Shown: positions 1 through 4,633 of the stretch, piece after piece | Layout: each line of letters opens with the position of its first letter | Position numbering within the stretch: the stretch's first letter is position 1 | Source: UBA9926 sp964524295 | Lineage (GTDB): Bacteria; Pseudomonadota; Gammaproteobacteria; Pseudomonadales; Azotimanducaceae | DNA: 8,157 bases | Direction of reading: 5' to 3' | NCBI GenBank assembly: GCA_964524295.1 | Contig: CAZGCW010000177.1 | Span: 1 to 8,157, forward strand | Program-made: the position numbers and the translations under genes | The notes under the pieces: model-generated | Databases searched by the model: none | What the model was told of the DNA's origin: nothing | Seen by the model: only the letters and a program-made list of their open reading frames with translations

Positions 1-89
1 GGGCTGCTCGATCCTGATGAGCCACCGCCGCCGCAGCTGGTGAGCAACAGCAAACTGAAGGTTAAAATAGTTGCTAGCCTGAGATCCAA
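1..89 (-). CDS. N-terminus of a lipoprotein, cut by the left window edge
   Basis: The minus strand from a TTG codon at 89-87 reads a classic lipoprotein signal peptide. It has a short charged start (M-D-L-R), a hydrophobic run of about 12 residues, the lipobox L-T-S-C (residues 16-19), and then a flexible Gly/Ser stretch (GGGG-SSGSSS). Cys19 would be lipidated and become residue 1 of the mature protein. Gly at +2 gives no inner-membrane retention signal, so an outer-membrane location is expected. The start is inferred: a TAA stop lies in frame a few codons upstream, no ATG or GTG exists between it and the hydrophobic core, and a GGGAAAG purine run precedes the TTG at suitable spacing. Only 29 codons are visible, so the function is unknown. 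Gly/Ser linkers of this kind often tether secreted or surface enzymes and adhesins. It diverges from the beta-barrel gene at 443. Confidence 0.62.
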   Translation of the reverse strand, partial: MDLRLATILTFSLLLLTSCGGGGSSGSSS

Positions 90-442
90 TGCACTTTCCC
101 GTTATAACAAACGTTTATTCTGCTCCAGGAACCTGGACTTAGATCGCAATCCCCTGGTCCCAGTGTTTTGATCTTACAAGGACAGCGAAAATAGTAAAGA
201 TCAGGTTTTATACTGAGGTCGAGCTATTATCTGTCGCTTAGTTGTGAAAATAATTTTTCCGGCGCTCTACCATCCCGTTAGCTGATTGACTAATCCTGGC
301 TGTCCTGGTCTCCCAGCCATCAGGTTAGTTTCATCGCGATCTAGTGGGTCTGCTGCAGATTTAATCTTCGGAAGAACCGATGGGTTGAGTTCCTCAAGCG
401 ACTCAGGGTCCAGAAACACTGGAGACACGGAGCAGGTCGGTT
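90..442. other. Intergenic region between divergent genes, no convincing gene
   Basis: This stretch separates the leftward lipoprotein from the rightward beta-barrel gene and should hold both promoters. No frame in it looks coding: the open frames are short, serine-rich and lack a good ribosome binding site. Visible signals are weak. A TATACT hexamer at 209-214 resembles a sigma-70 -10 box for the rightward gene, but no good -35 box stands 16-18 bases upstream. A possible hairpin pairs TGGCTG (297-302) with CAGCCA (314-319), and another pairs TTGAG with CTCAA around 384-396; either could structure the leader of the rightward mRNA. No sigma-54 or FliA match was seen, so I see no sign that these two genes belong to the flagellar regulon. 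Confidence 0.5.
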
Positions 443-1309
443 ATGAAGCGTTTGCTAATCCCCTTCAGCTTGTTCATCATTAGCCTTTTTGCATTCCAGA
501 TTAATATGATGGTTAAAAATTTCCTTGGCTGTGTGAACCTGATCCGCCGTGTCGAGTCCGTCTTGCTCATGGGTTTGTTGGTATCGAGCTCTGCCTGGGC
601 CATTGTAGATGTTAATGACCAGTACTTTGCTGAGCCCGATGCCACCGTATTTTCCTCGCTTTCTTTCGACCTGAATGGTGCCAGTGGTAATGACAGCAGG
701 AGTGCATTGGGTATTGATAGCCACACGCTGTTCCGTAGCGAGAAGGCGACCTGGTTGTTCATAGGCAGTTACCAGGCAGAAGAATCAGAAGGCCGTGATA
801 CCGTTGATAATGCGTTTGTTCATGTTCGCTATGTCCGCAAGCTGGCAACCGGTGGCATGGAGTTTTATGTTCAGGGGCAGCGTGATCGGTTCCAGAAATT
901 GGATTCCCGGAGGTTGTTTGGAACCGGTTATCGTTTTGATTGGCAGAGTAGCCAGGGAAACATCGATGCGTTAGTCGGTATTGGGATTATGCAGGAGCGG
1001 GAACAGTTTGTAGATGTTGCGACGCAGTCATCAGAGAGTCGGGCTAATGTTTACCTGACGCTGTCAATGCCCATTGGAAAAACCCGGCAAACGAGGTGGA
1101 GCCTATCGGCGTTTGCCCAACCCGGTTTATCTGCGGGGGGCATGCGTAGTATCGCAGTGACCAAAATTGTGACCAAATTAACGGATAAATTATCCCTGGA
1201 TTTCAGTCTGGCTTATGATCATGATAGCCAGCCGATTTCTGGGGTTGATTCTGATAATTTCAGGTATACCTCTGGGCTCACCTATACCTTTCGTAAATCC
1301 TCGGAGTAA
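443..1309 (+). CDS. Putative outer-membrane beta-barrel protein, DUF481/YdiY-like
   Basis: This 288-codon gene probably encodes an outer-membrane beta-barrel. From about residue 70 onwards the sequence alternates polar and hydrophobic residues in short strands separated by turn- and charge-rich loops, and it ends close to an aromatic strand (TYTF) as barrel proteins do. The pattern 'MEFYVQGQRDRF...LDSRRLFGTGYRF' resembles the DUF481 family (salt-induced YdiY-like proteins), whose physiological role is not well defined. The N-terminus is odd. There is a first hydrophobic run at residues 4-18, then a second (40-53) ending in A-W-A, a good signal-peptidase I site. The true start may therefore be the tandem ATG at 506/509. 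I kept 443 because GGAG and AGGT lie just upstream, whereas 506/509 has no purine-rich site. The gene converges on flgN and shows no flagellar promoter, so a flagellar role is only a possibility. Confidence 0.72.
   Translation: MKRLLIPFSLFIISLFAFQINMMVKNFLGCVNLIRRVESVLLMGLLVSSSAWAIVDVNDQYFAEPDATVFSSLSFDLNGASGNDSRSALGIDSHTLFRSEKATWLFIGSYQAEESEGRDTVDNAFVHVRYVRKLATGGMEFYVQGQRDRFQKLDSRRLFGTGYRFDWQSSQGNIDALVGIGIMQEREQFVDVATQSSESRANVYLTLSMPIGKTRQTRWSLSAFAQPGLSAGGMRSIAVTKIVTKLTDKLSLDFSLAYDHDSQPISGVDSDNFRYTSGLTYTFRKSSE
1262..1289. repeat. Inverted repeat inside the end of the beta-barrel gene
   Basis: AGGTATA at 1262-1268 pairs with TATACCT at 1283-1289 across a 14-base loop, about 20 bases before the beta-barrel gene's stop codon. 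Only 9 bases separate this stop from the opposing flgN stop, so any transcription end signal has to lie inside coding sequence, and this is the best hairpin I could find there. The T-run after it is weak (TTTCGT), so calling it a terminator would go beyond the evidence. Confidence 0.25.
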
Positions 1310-1318
1310 TGGTTTAAT

Positions 1319-1810
1319 CTAGGCTTTGCCCAGGCTTCTGACCCCATGTTCCCTGGCAGGTTCACCTGTCGCGCCGTAGAAGGCGCTGGATATGCCTTCG
1401 CCTCGCAAAATGTTCAAAGCAGTATGGACGTGCTGGCTTTGCCTGCGAACCTGGATTCCATTACGGTTATTCTCTGACTGGCAACGGCAAGTGATATCAC
1501 GGATTCTGTCTCGAAGCTGGTTCAGCCCGCCACTGGGATCACACCAGCTCAATATGGCTTCCTGAGAATGCTCTGGCATGGTCTTTTTCAGATGTGTCAG
1601 CAGTGTTTTGCTCTGCTGGACGTTTTCTTCGACTGATTGCATCAGGCTTTGTTTCTGGGCTGCTGTTTTTTCGATTTCTTCAACCAGGTTGCTGCTCAGC
1701 GCATCTCGCTCATTGATAAGGGTAGTCAGAAGTTCCTCGAGGTGGGCCACTTTATTGTTAAATATATTTTCGAAGGCCACTTTAAACTGCAGCGGGTCGT
1801 CTTTACTCAT
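1319..1810 (-). CDS. flgN: FlgN, flagellar export chaperone for FlgK/FlgL
   Basis: FlgN is a cytoplasmic chaperone that binds the hook-filament junction proteins FlgK and FlgL and delivers them to the flagellar type III export gate. The 163-residue product has the expected make-up: a long, mostly alpha-helical N-terminal two-thirds rich in Glu, Gln, Leu and Lys (about residues 10-80). It is followed by the family's conserved region with N-R-N-G at 115-118 and the 'V..Q..HVHTALNILRG' helix that contacts the client. Length is close to the family norm of about 140-160. The start is supported by AGGAG six bases upstream of the ATG. It lies 42 bases downstream of flgM, so the two form the usual flgMN unit read from the FliA promoter. 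The segment after the conserved helix (about 138-163) is unremarkable. Three cysteines (90, 108, 110) have no known role in the family. Confidence 0.93.
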   Translation of the reverse strand: MSKDDPLQFKVAFENIFNNKVAHLEELLTTLINERDALSSNLVEEIEKTAAQKQSLMQSVEENVQQSKTLLTHLKKTMPEHSQEAILSWCDPSGGLNQLRDRIRDITCRCQSENNRNGIQVRRQSQHVHTALNILRGEGISSAFYGATGEPAREHGVRSLGKA

Positions 1811-1852
1811 GATGCTCTCCTGGGTTCAGAGAGCCAATAACGCTGAATTGAG

Positions 1853-2146
1853 CTAGAGGAGGTCTAATTCCTGTTCAATCAGTTTTGCAGCAATTTTACC
1901 GGCATCGATATGGAACTGACCTTCGTAGATAAGCTGCTTGATGGCAGCGACTCTTTCATCGTTACTGGATGGAAGGTTAGACAGGGTTTTCTCCATTTCG
2001 AGCATTCCTTCAGCCGCGCTGGTGACCGTTACGGTATCCGTGCTGGTGGCGCGATTGGACAGGTCATCCGCTGCATTAGCCTGCAAGGGCTTTTGCATCG
2101 AACCAGGGACTGGCCCTGCTTGAGTTGGCTTTATTTCCATGGCCAT
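1853..2146 (-). CDS. flgM: FlgM, anti-sigma-28 factor
   Basis: FlgM binds FliA (sigma-28) in the cytoplasm and blocks late flagellar gene expression until the finished hook-basal body exports it. The 97-residue product matches the family in size and design. It has a polar, low-complexity, probably disordered N-terminal half (residues 1-40) used for secretion. The C-terminal half carries the FliA-binding helices, with the recognisable block 'ERVAAIKQLIYEGQFHIDAGKIAAKLIEQEL' (about 64-95). This corresponds to the E. coli pattern of V-x-x-[IL]-[KR] followed by G-x-[YFL]-x-[IVM]-D. A second ATG at residue 3 is possible, but the first has GGACA at better spacing. The gene follows flgA on the same strand and precedes flgN. 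A perfect FliA promoter sits just upstream, so FlgM supply depends on the sigma factor it inhibits. Confidence 0.95.
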   Translation of the reverse strand: MAMEIKPTQAGPVPGSMQKPLQANAADDLSNRATSTDTVTVTSAAEGMLEMEKTLSNLPSSNDERVAAIKQLIYEGQFHIDAGKIAAKLIEQELDLL

Positions 2147-2185
2147 TTCAAAAATGTCCTATAAAGGTTGATCGGTCTACTGTAG

Positions 2186-2212
2186 TTATCGGCAGTATCT
2201 CATAAAACTTTA
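2186..2212 (-). promoter_or_regulatory. Sigma-28 (FliA) promoter of flgMN
   Basis: On the minus strand this reads TAAAGTTT (2212-2205), exactly 11 bases, then GCCGATAA (2193-2186). That is the E. coli FliA consensus without a mismatch and at the exact spacing. Transcription should start near 2179, leaving a leader of about 30 bases before the flgM ATG. The promoter begins 7 bases beyond the flgA stop codon. An A-tract (minus strand) that includes the flgA stop codon lies against its -35 side. No terminator separates flgA from this promoter. Confidence 0.93.
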
Positions 2213-2219
2213 GTTTTTT

Positions 2220-2978
2220 TTACCATCGATCTATCTCGATGGATCCATCGGCCCTCACTCTTCCCTGAACGGTTCGTTTTGAGGTCAGATTTTGGACACG
2301 AATGAATTCTCCTTCAGCGCCATCTTGTAGCGCTTTACCGCTCATACGGACTTCCAAACCGTTTCTGCCGGCGAGGATGATTGTCTGTTCACCTCTCTTT
2401 AGTATTAAAGGTGCTTCCAGCATGGATTGGGTTAATTCTGTCCCTCTGGCGAGCGCGCGTCGCAGTGCAGCGCCCTGGGCTTCTTTAATGGAATTGATTA
2501 ATGGCTTCGTGGTCGAGCTTCGTCGGCTTTGGGTCAGGCTGAGATCAGATGCACTCAAGATCGCACCCCGGGGCAGGGAGCGCGTTAATTTCACGGTATC
2601 GATGATGGACTCAATCTTGGCGGGGACATAGAGTTTCCAGGGCTGAGTGCCATAGCAGTGGACCGCAATGGTGGTTTTCCCTGATCTCACGCCACCGGGT
2701 GAGGGTTCTGCCTGTAAGGGCTCGCTGCATTTTTTGAGTCGCAAGCGAGAATCTAATCGGTCCATATTAACAAAGGGCTGACGCAGGCCCACGATTTCCG
2801 GAAGTTTTAATACCTGCTTTTCGGCTATTGCTAAAATATCATCATGATCGTGGAATTCAACCGCGGATGATGGAAAGCACACTAGCTGTATCGCCACCGC
2901 CAGCAAAAAAGGCAGCCAACGTGTCAAAGAAACAGGCCAATCCAGTGTCAATTCTTTGTCTGGTCGATCGCTATTCAT
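2220..2978 (-). CDS. flgA: FlgA, periplasmic P-ring assembly chaperone
   Basis: FlgA helps FlgI subunits assemble into the P ring around the rod in the periplasm. The 252-residue product has a long signal sequence: a charged segment of about 20 residues, a hydrophobic core at about 22-35, and a likely cut after S-S-A at 39. The mature protein carries the family's cysteine pair (Cys84, Cys108, probably disulfide-bonded), the 'W-K-L-Y-V-P' strand (114-119), and a SAF-type domain (about 128-190, 'TRSLPRGAILSASDL...RALARGTELTQSML'). The C-terminal region has the usual 'V..R..GRVRADGSIEI' ending. Length is typical (about 220-250). The start at 2978 has only a weak GGAA upstream; no better start precedes the signal peptide. 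flgA is leftward, with flgM following in the same direction and flgB diverging 837 bases away. Confidence 0.94.
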   Translation of the reverse strand: MNSDRPDKELTLDWPVSLTRWLPFLLAVAIQLVCFPSSAVEFHDHDDILAIAEKQVLKLPEIVGLRQPFVNMDRLDSRLRLKKCSEPLQAEPSPGGVRSGKTTIAVHCYGTQPWKLYVPAKIESIIDTVKLTRSLPRGAILSASDLSLTQSRRSSTTKPLINSIKEAQGAALRRALARGTELTQSMLEAPLILKRGEQTIILAGRNGLEVRMSGKALQDGAEGEFIRVQNLTSKRTVQGRVRADGSIEIDRW

Positions 2979-3056
2979 TTCTGTGTTTCCGTTCCGGTGT
3001 TGATTTTTTCTTTTAAATAATTGATTTAAAAGGGTTTAATCTTTTTTACTGTTTAT

Positions 3057-3128
3057 AACCAGTCAGCTTGCGCCGGCGATTACCTGATTTACTAACAATA
3101 TACGTGCCAAGATTTGTAGTGACTGGTT
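3057..3128. repeat. Inverted repeat bracketing the flgA promoter candidate
   Basis: AACCAGTCA (3057-3065) and TGACTGGTT (3120-3128) are a perfect 9-base inverted pair. With one mismatch the arms extend to 12 bases (3054-3065 and 3120-3131). They sit on either side of the sigma-54-like site at 3094-3110, at about +18/+26 and -37/-45 from the expected start. Paired sites for a dimeric regulator, or a stem in the leader, are both possible. Confidence 0.4.
3094..3110 (-). promoter_or_regulatory. Candidate sigma-54 promoter of flgA
   Basis: The minus strand reads TTGGCACGTATATTGTT. The -24 part (TTGGCACG) is a full match to the sigma-54 consensus, and the distance from GG to the -12 dinucleotide is the required 10 bases. 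The -12 element is GT where GC is normal, its only deviation. Transcription would begin near 3083, giving a leader of about 105 bases. In Pseudomonas aeruginosa flgA is a sigma-54, FleQ-dependent gene, which agrees with this placement. The GC-to-GT change usually weakens such promoters, hence the moderate score. Confidence 0.5.
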
Positions 3129-3193
3129 TTACACTCGTGTTTGGCTTGGCAATCCACTGGAAGCCGGCCGGGTCAGGTTAAGCTGCCAAAGCA

Positions 3194-3220
3194 GGGGCCT
3201 TACCGGTCAAGGTAGGGCCT
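3194..3220 (+). repeat. Strong hairpin in the flgA-flgB gap
   Basis: GGCCTTACC (3196-3204) and GGTAGGGCC (3211-3219) form a 9-pair stem with one T-G wobble and a 6-base loop (GGTCAA); two further G-T pairs could extend it. No T-run follows on either strand, so it is not a standard terminator. The octamer GGGCCTTA also occurs twice here as a direct repeat (3195-3202 and 3215-3222). Confidence 0.4.
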
Positions 3221-3480
3221 TAACGAACTGCCCGGTGATTAAATGAGAATCTTCCTGGAAGAAAGGTTAGCGTTTGGGCAAACCCCGTGAGCGTGGGGAA
3301 AGCCTCGTTGGCCTCGCTCAAACCGTATGATGACTGGGAGAGTCCACCCTCATGGGCGCTCACAGCCTGCGACTCGCTCGTGAAGTCCCGGCGGGTTGGT
3401 TCCGGGTTTGGCCGTATTTGCGGATTGTTCGGGTCGGATTCTGGACTAGGAAAGCATCGGCCTGGGTTGCAGTTGTGGTG

Positions 3481-3510
3481 CTGGTTTCCCGGGAAAAAAC
3501 CAGGCCTGGT
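3481..3510. repeat. Overlapping palindromes, CTGGTTT/AAACCAG and ACCAGGCCTGGT
   Basis: CTGGTTT (3481-3487) pairs with AAACCAG (3497-3503) over a 9-base loop. Overlapping its right arm is a perfect 12-base palindrome, ACCAGGCCTGGT (3499-3510). A further ACCAGG follows at about 3530. The function is unknown; operator sites or a structured transcript are possible. Confidence 0.35.
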
Positions 3511-3601
3511 CTCGGCTTGCTGAATCTGTCTACCAGGTTCAGGCTCAAAATGATCCGGTGGCTTAATCAGCCAGCGAATCAAAGCCCGGGCAAAAAGCAG
3601 A

Positions 3602-3676
3602 AAAGCGGCAAGAGTGTTGATGTGTCGCGGCAATATTTGTCCGCTGGCCTTGCCGCTTTCAGCCGCTGATGTGTCG
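3602..3676 (+). promoter_or_regulatory. Repeat cluster, candidate enhancer for the flgB promoter
   Basis: Two repeat sets are interleaved. First, AAAGCGGCAAG (3602-3612) and CTTGCCGCTTT (3649-3659) form a perfect 11-base inverted pair, with a third GCGGCAA copy at 3627-3633, 22 bases (about two helical turns) from the first. That third copy starts an imperfect dyad with TCCGC (to 3644). Second, TGATGTGTCG occurs at 3618-3627 and again at 3667-3676. Relative to the expected flgB transcript start near 3744, the cluster covers about -142 to -68, the usual place for binding sites of sigma-54 activators. A FleR/FlrC- or FleQ/FlrA-type activator is the natural candidate; which one cannot be told from the sequence. 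Confidence 0.45.
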
Positions 3677-3717
3677 TTAAACCCGGTAAGACTTTGAAAT
3701 TAAACATAAAATTAATT

Positions 3718-3734
3718 TGGCATGGTGGTTGCAA
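3718..3734 (+). promoter_or_regulatory. Sigma-54 promoter of the flgBCDEFG operon
   Basis: The site reads TGGCATGGTGGTTGCAA. It has GG at 3719-3720, exactly 10 bases, then GC at 3731-3732, the invariant -24/-12 pattern. The flanking TGGCA and TTGCA also match the consensus (TGGCAC-N5-TTGCA). Transcription should start near 3744, giving a leader of about 72 bases before flgB. An AT-rich stretch (about 3693-3717) lies directly upstream and could aid bending between enhancer and promoter. Sigma-54 control of flgB is established in Pseudomonas and Vibrio. Confidence 0.85.
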
Positions 3735-3815
3735 TGTAAATCGTGACCATCGCGACTGGCCGCATCAACCTGACCAGCGAGCCGCGTTGAAAACTGGAAC
3801 CAGGAGAGTGGATAG

Positions 3816-4202
3816 ATGAATTGGATTGATAACTCGTTAAATATTCATGCGGCGGCATTAATGAAGCGATCTGAGCGAGCCGAGATTATTGCCTCCAATG
3901 TTGCTAATTCAGATACACCTGGATTTAAGGCCAGGGATATGGATTTTAAAATGGAAATGAGCCGGCTGATGCAAGGCGCAGGGCGTTTAGCGACTTCCCA
4001 TGCCAGGCACATGGAGATGGATGCCATACAGAGTAGTAATTTGCTTTACCGGGTGCCAACCCAACCCTCTGAAAATGGGAATACCGTCGAAGGCGAAGCC
4101 GAGCAAGCGGCGTTTACTGAAAACGCCATTCGTTATCAGGCCGGTATTCATTTTCTGTCGTCAAAGGTAAAGGGTCTTAAGCTGGCCTTGAGAGGAGAAT
4201 AA
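3816..4202 (+). CDS. flgB: FlgB, proximal rod protein
   Basis: FlgB is one of the proximal rod subunits that connect the MS ring to the rest of the periplasmic drive shaft. The 128-residue product has the flagellar rod/hook N-terminal motif, here A-S-N-V-A-N-S-D-T-P-G-F-K (26-38). It also has a C-terminal helix ('ENAIRYQAGIHFLSSKVKGLKLAL', about 102-125) that packs against it in the coiled-coil core. Length matches the family (about 130-140). It has no signal peptide, as expected for a subunit exported by the flagellar type III apparatus. AGGAG stands 9 bases before the ATG. It is the first gene of the rightward operon; flgC starts 2 bases after its stop. Confidence 0.96.
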   Translation: MNWIDNSLNIHAAALMKRSERAEIIASNVANSDTPGFKARDMDFKMEMSRLMQGAGRLATSHARHMEMDAIQSSNLLYRVPTQPSENGNTVEGEAEQAAFTENAIRYQAGIHFLSSKVKGLKLALRGE

Positions 4203-4204
4203 CG

Positions 4205-4618
4205 ATGAGCCTGATGAATGTGTTTACGTTAAGCCAGTCAGCGTTAGTTGCACAAACGACTCGGCTTAATTTTGTCGCCGAGAACCTGGCCAATGCCGAA
4301 GTCGCGGCAGGCTCTCCTGAGACGGTTTATCGGGCCAAGTACCCGGTTTTTCGATCCTTTATTAATGACGAGTTATCAAACTCCTCAGCCAAGGGGGTGC
4401 GGGTCGAGGGTGTCTATGAGGATGGGACGGTGCCTCGAAAGTTATTCGATCCCGGTCATCCGTTAGCCGATGATACGGGGTTTGTTTATCTGTCGAATGT
4501 GAATACCGTCGATGAGATGGCGAACATGATGGAAGCCTCCCGATCGTATCAAACGAATGTTGAAATGATGAATACGGCCAAACAACTACTTATGAGGACA
4601 TTGACCTTAGGTCAATAG
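4205..4618 (+). CDS. flgC: FlgC, proximal rod protein
   Basis: FlgC is a second proximal rod subunit and partner of FlgB. The 137-residue product begins M-S-L-M-N-V-F and carries N-L-A-N at 27-30. In place of the T-P-G-Y/F-K of the other rod proteins it continues 'AEVAAGSPETVYRAKYPVF', the normal variant in FlgC. The C-terminal part has 'VDEMANMMEASRSYQTNVEM', the family's signature helix. The ribosome binding site (AGGAG) lies within the last codons of flgB, and the gap to flgB is 2 bases, so the two are probably translationally coupled. flgD follows after 15 bases. Confidence 0.96.
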   Translation: MSLMNVFTLSQSALVAQTTRLNFVAENLANAEVAAGSPETVYRAKYPVFRSFINDELSNSSAKGVRVEGVYEDGTVPRKLFDPGHPLADDTGFVYLSNVNTVDEMANMMEASRSYQTNVEMMNTAKQLLMRTLTLGQ

Positions 4619-4633
4619 ATAGCGGAGAAAGAC

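Larger units (their letters stand above)
2979..3815. other. 837-base non-coding gap between divergent flgA and flgB
   Basis: This gap contains the control regions of both flagellar units. 2979-3131 holds an AT-rich flgA leader and a sigma-54-like site. 3602-3734 holds a repeat cluster and the flgB promoter. The middle (about 3132-3600) is unexplained. Several overlapping open frames cross it, among them 3352-3669 (+, ATG start, 105 codons, basic) and 3633-3220 (-, TTG start, 137 codons, proline-rich). None shows a recognisable family, conserved motif or strong ribosome binding site, and they overlap one another, so I do not call them genes. Related clusters often place cheV and cheR here; no motif of either was seen in the frames read. 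The stretch is rich in inverted repeats (3194-3220, 3276-3363, 3481-3510), suggesting structured RNA or a degraded insertion. Confidence 0.6.

Noticed and set aside
1..171. Open frame on the plus strand from the left edge to a TGA at 169-171, which could be the 3' end of an upstream gene
   Set aside because: Its first part is exactly antisense to the lipoprotein signal peptide on the minus strand (the proline run mirrors the glycine run), and the rest has no recognisable content.
209..214. TATACT as the -10 box of the beta-barrel gene
   Set aside because: No acceptable -35 hexamer occurs 16-18 bases upstream and there is no extended -10 TG, so it is not listed as a promoter.
297..319. TGGCTG/CAGCCA hairpin as a transcription terminator
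   Set aside because: No gene on either strand ends before it, and it is not followed by a proper T-run, so at most it is a leader structure.
286..483. 65-codon plus-strand frame starting with TTG
   Set aside because: It is serine-rich with no ribosome binding site, overlaps the start of the beta-barrel gene and resembles no protein family.
3220..3633. 137-codon minus-strand frame in the flgA-flgB gap
   Set aside because: The start is TTG with a poor ribosome binding site and no internal ATG. The product is proline-rich and unlike any family, and competing frames overlap on the other strand.
3352..3669. 105-codon plus-strand frame with ATG start
   Set aside because: It is kept only as an open question. 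A modest GGAG precedes it, but the basic, Trp/Arg-rich product shows no domain, and its end runs through the repeat cluster upstream of the flgB promoter.
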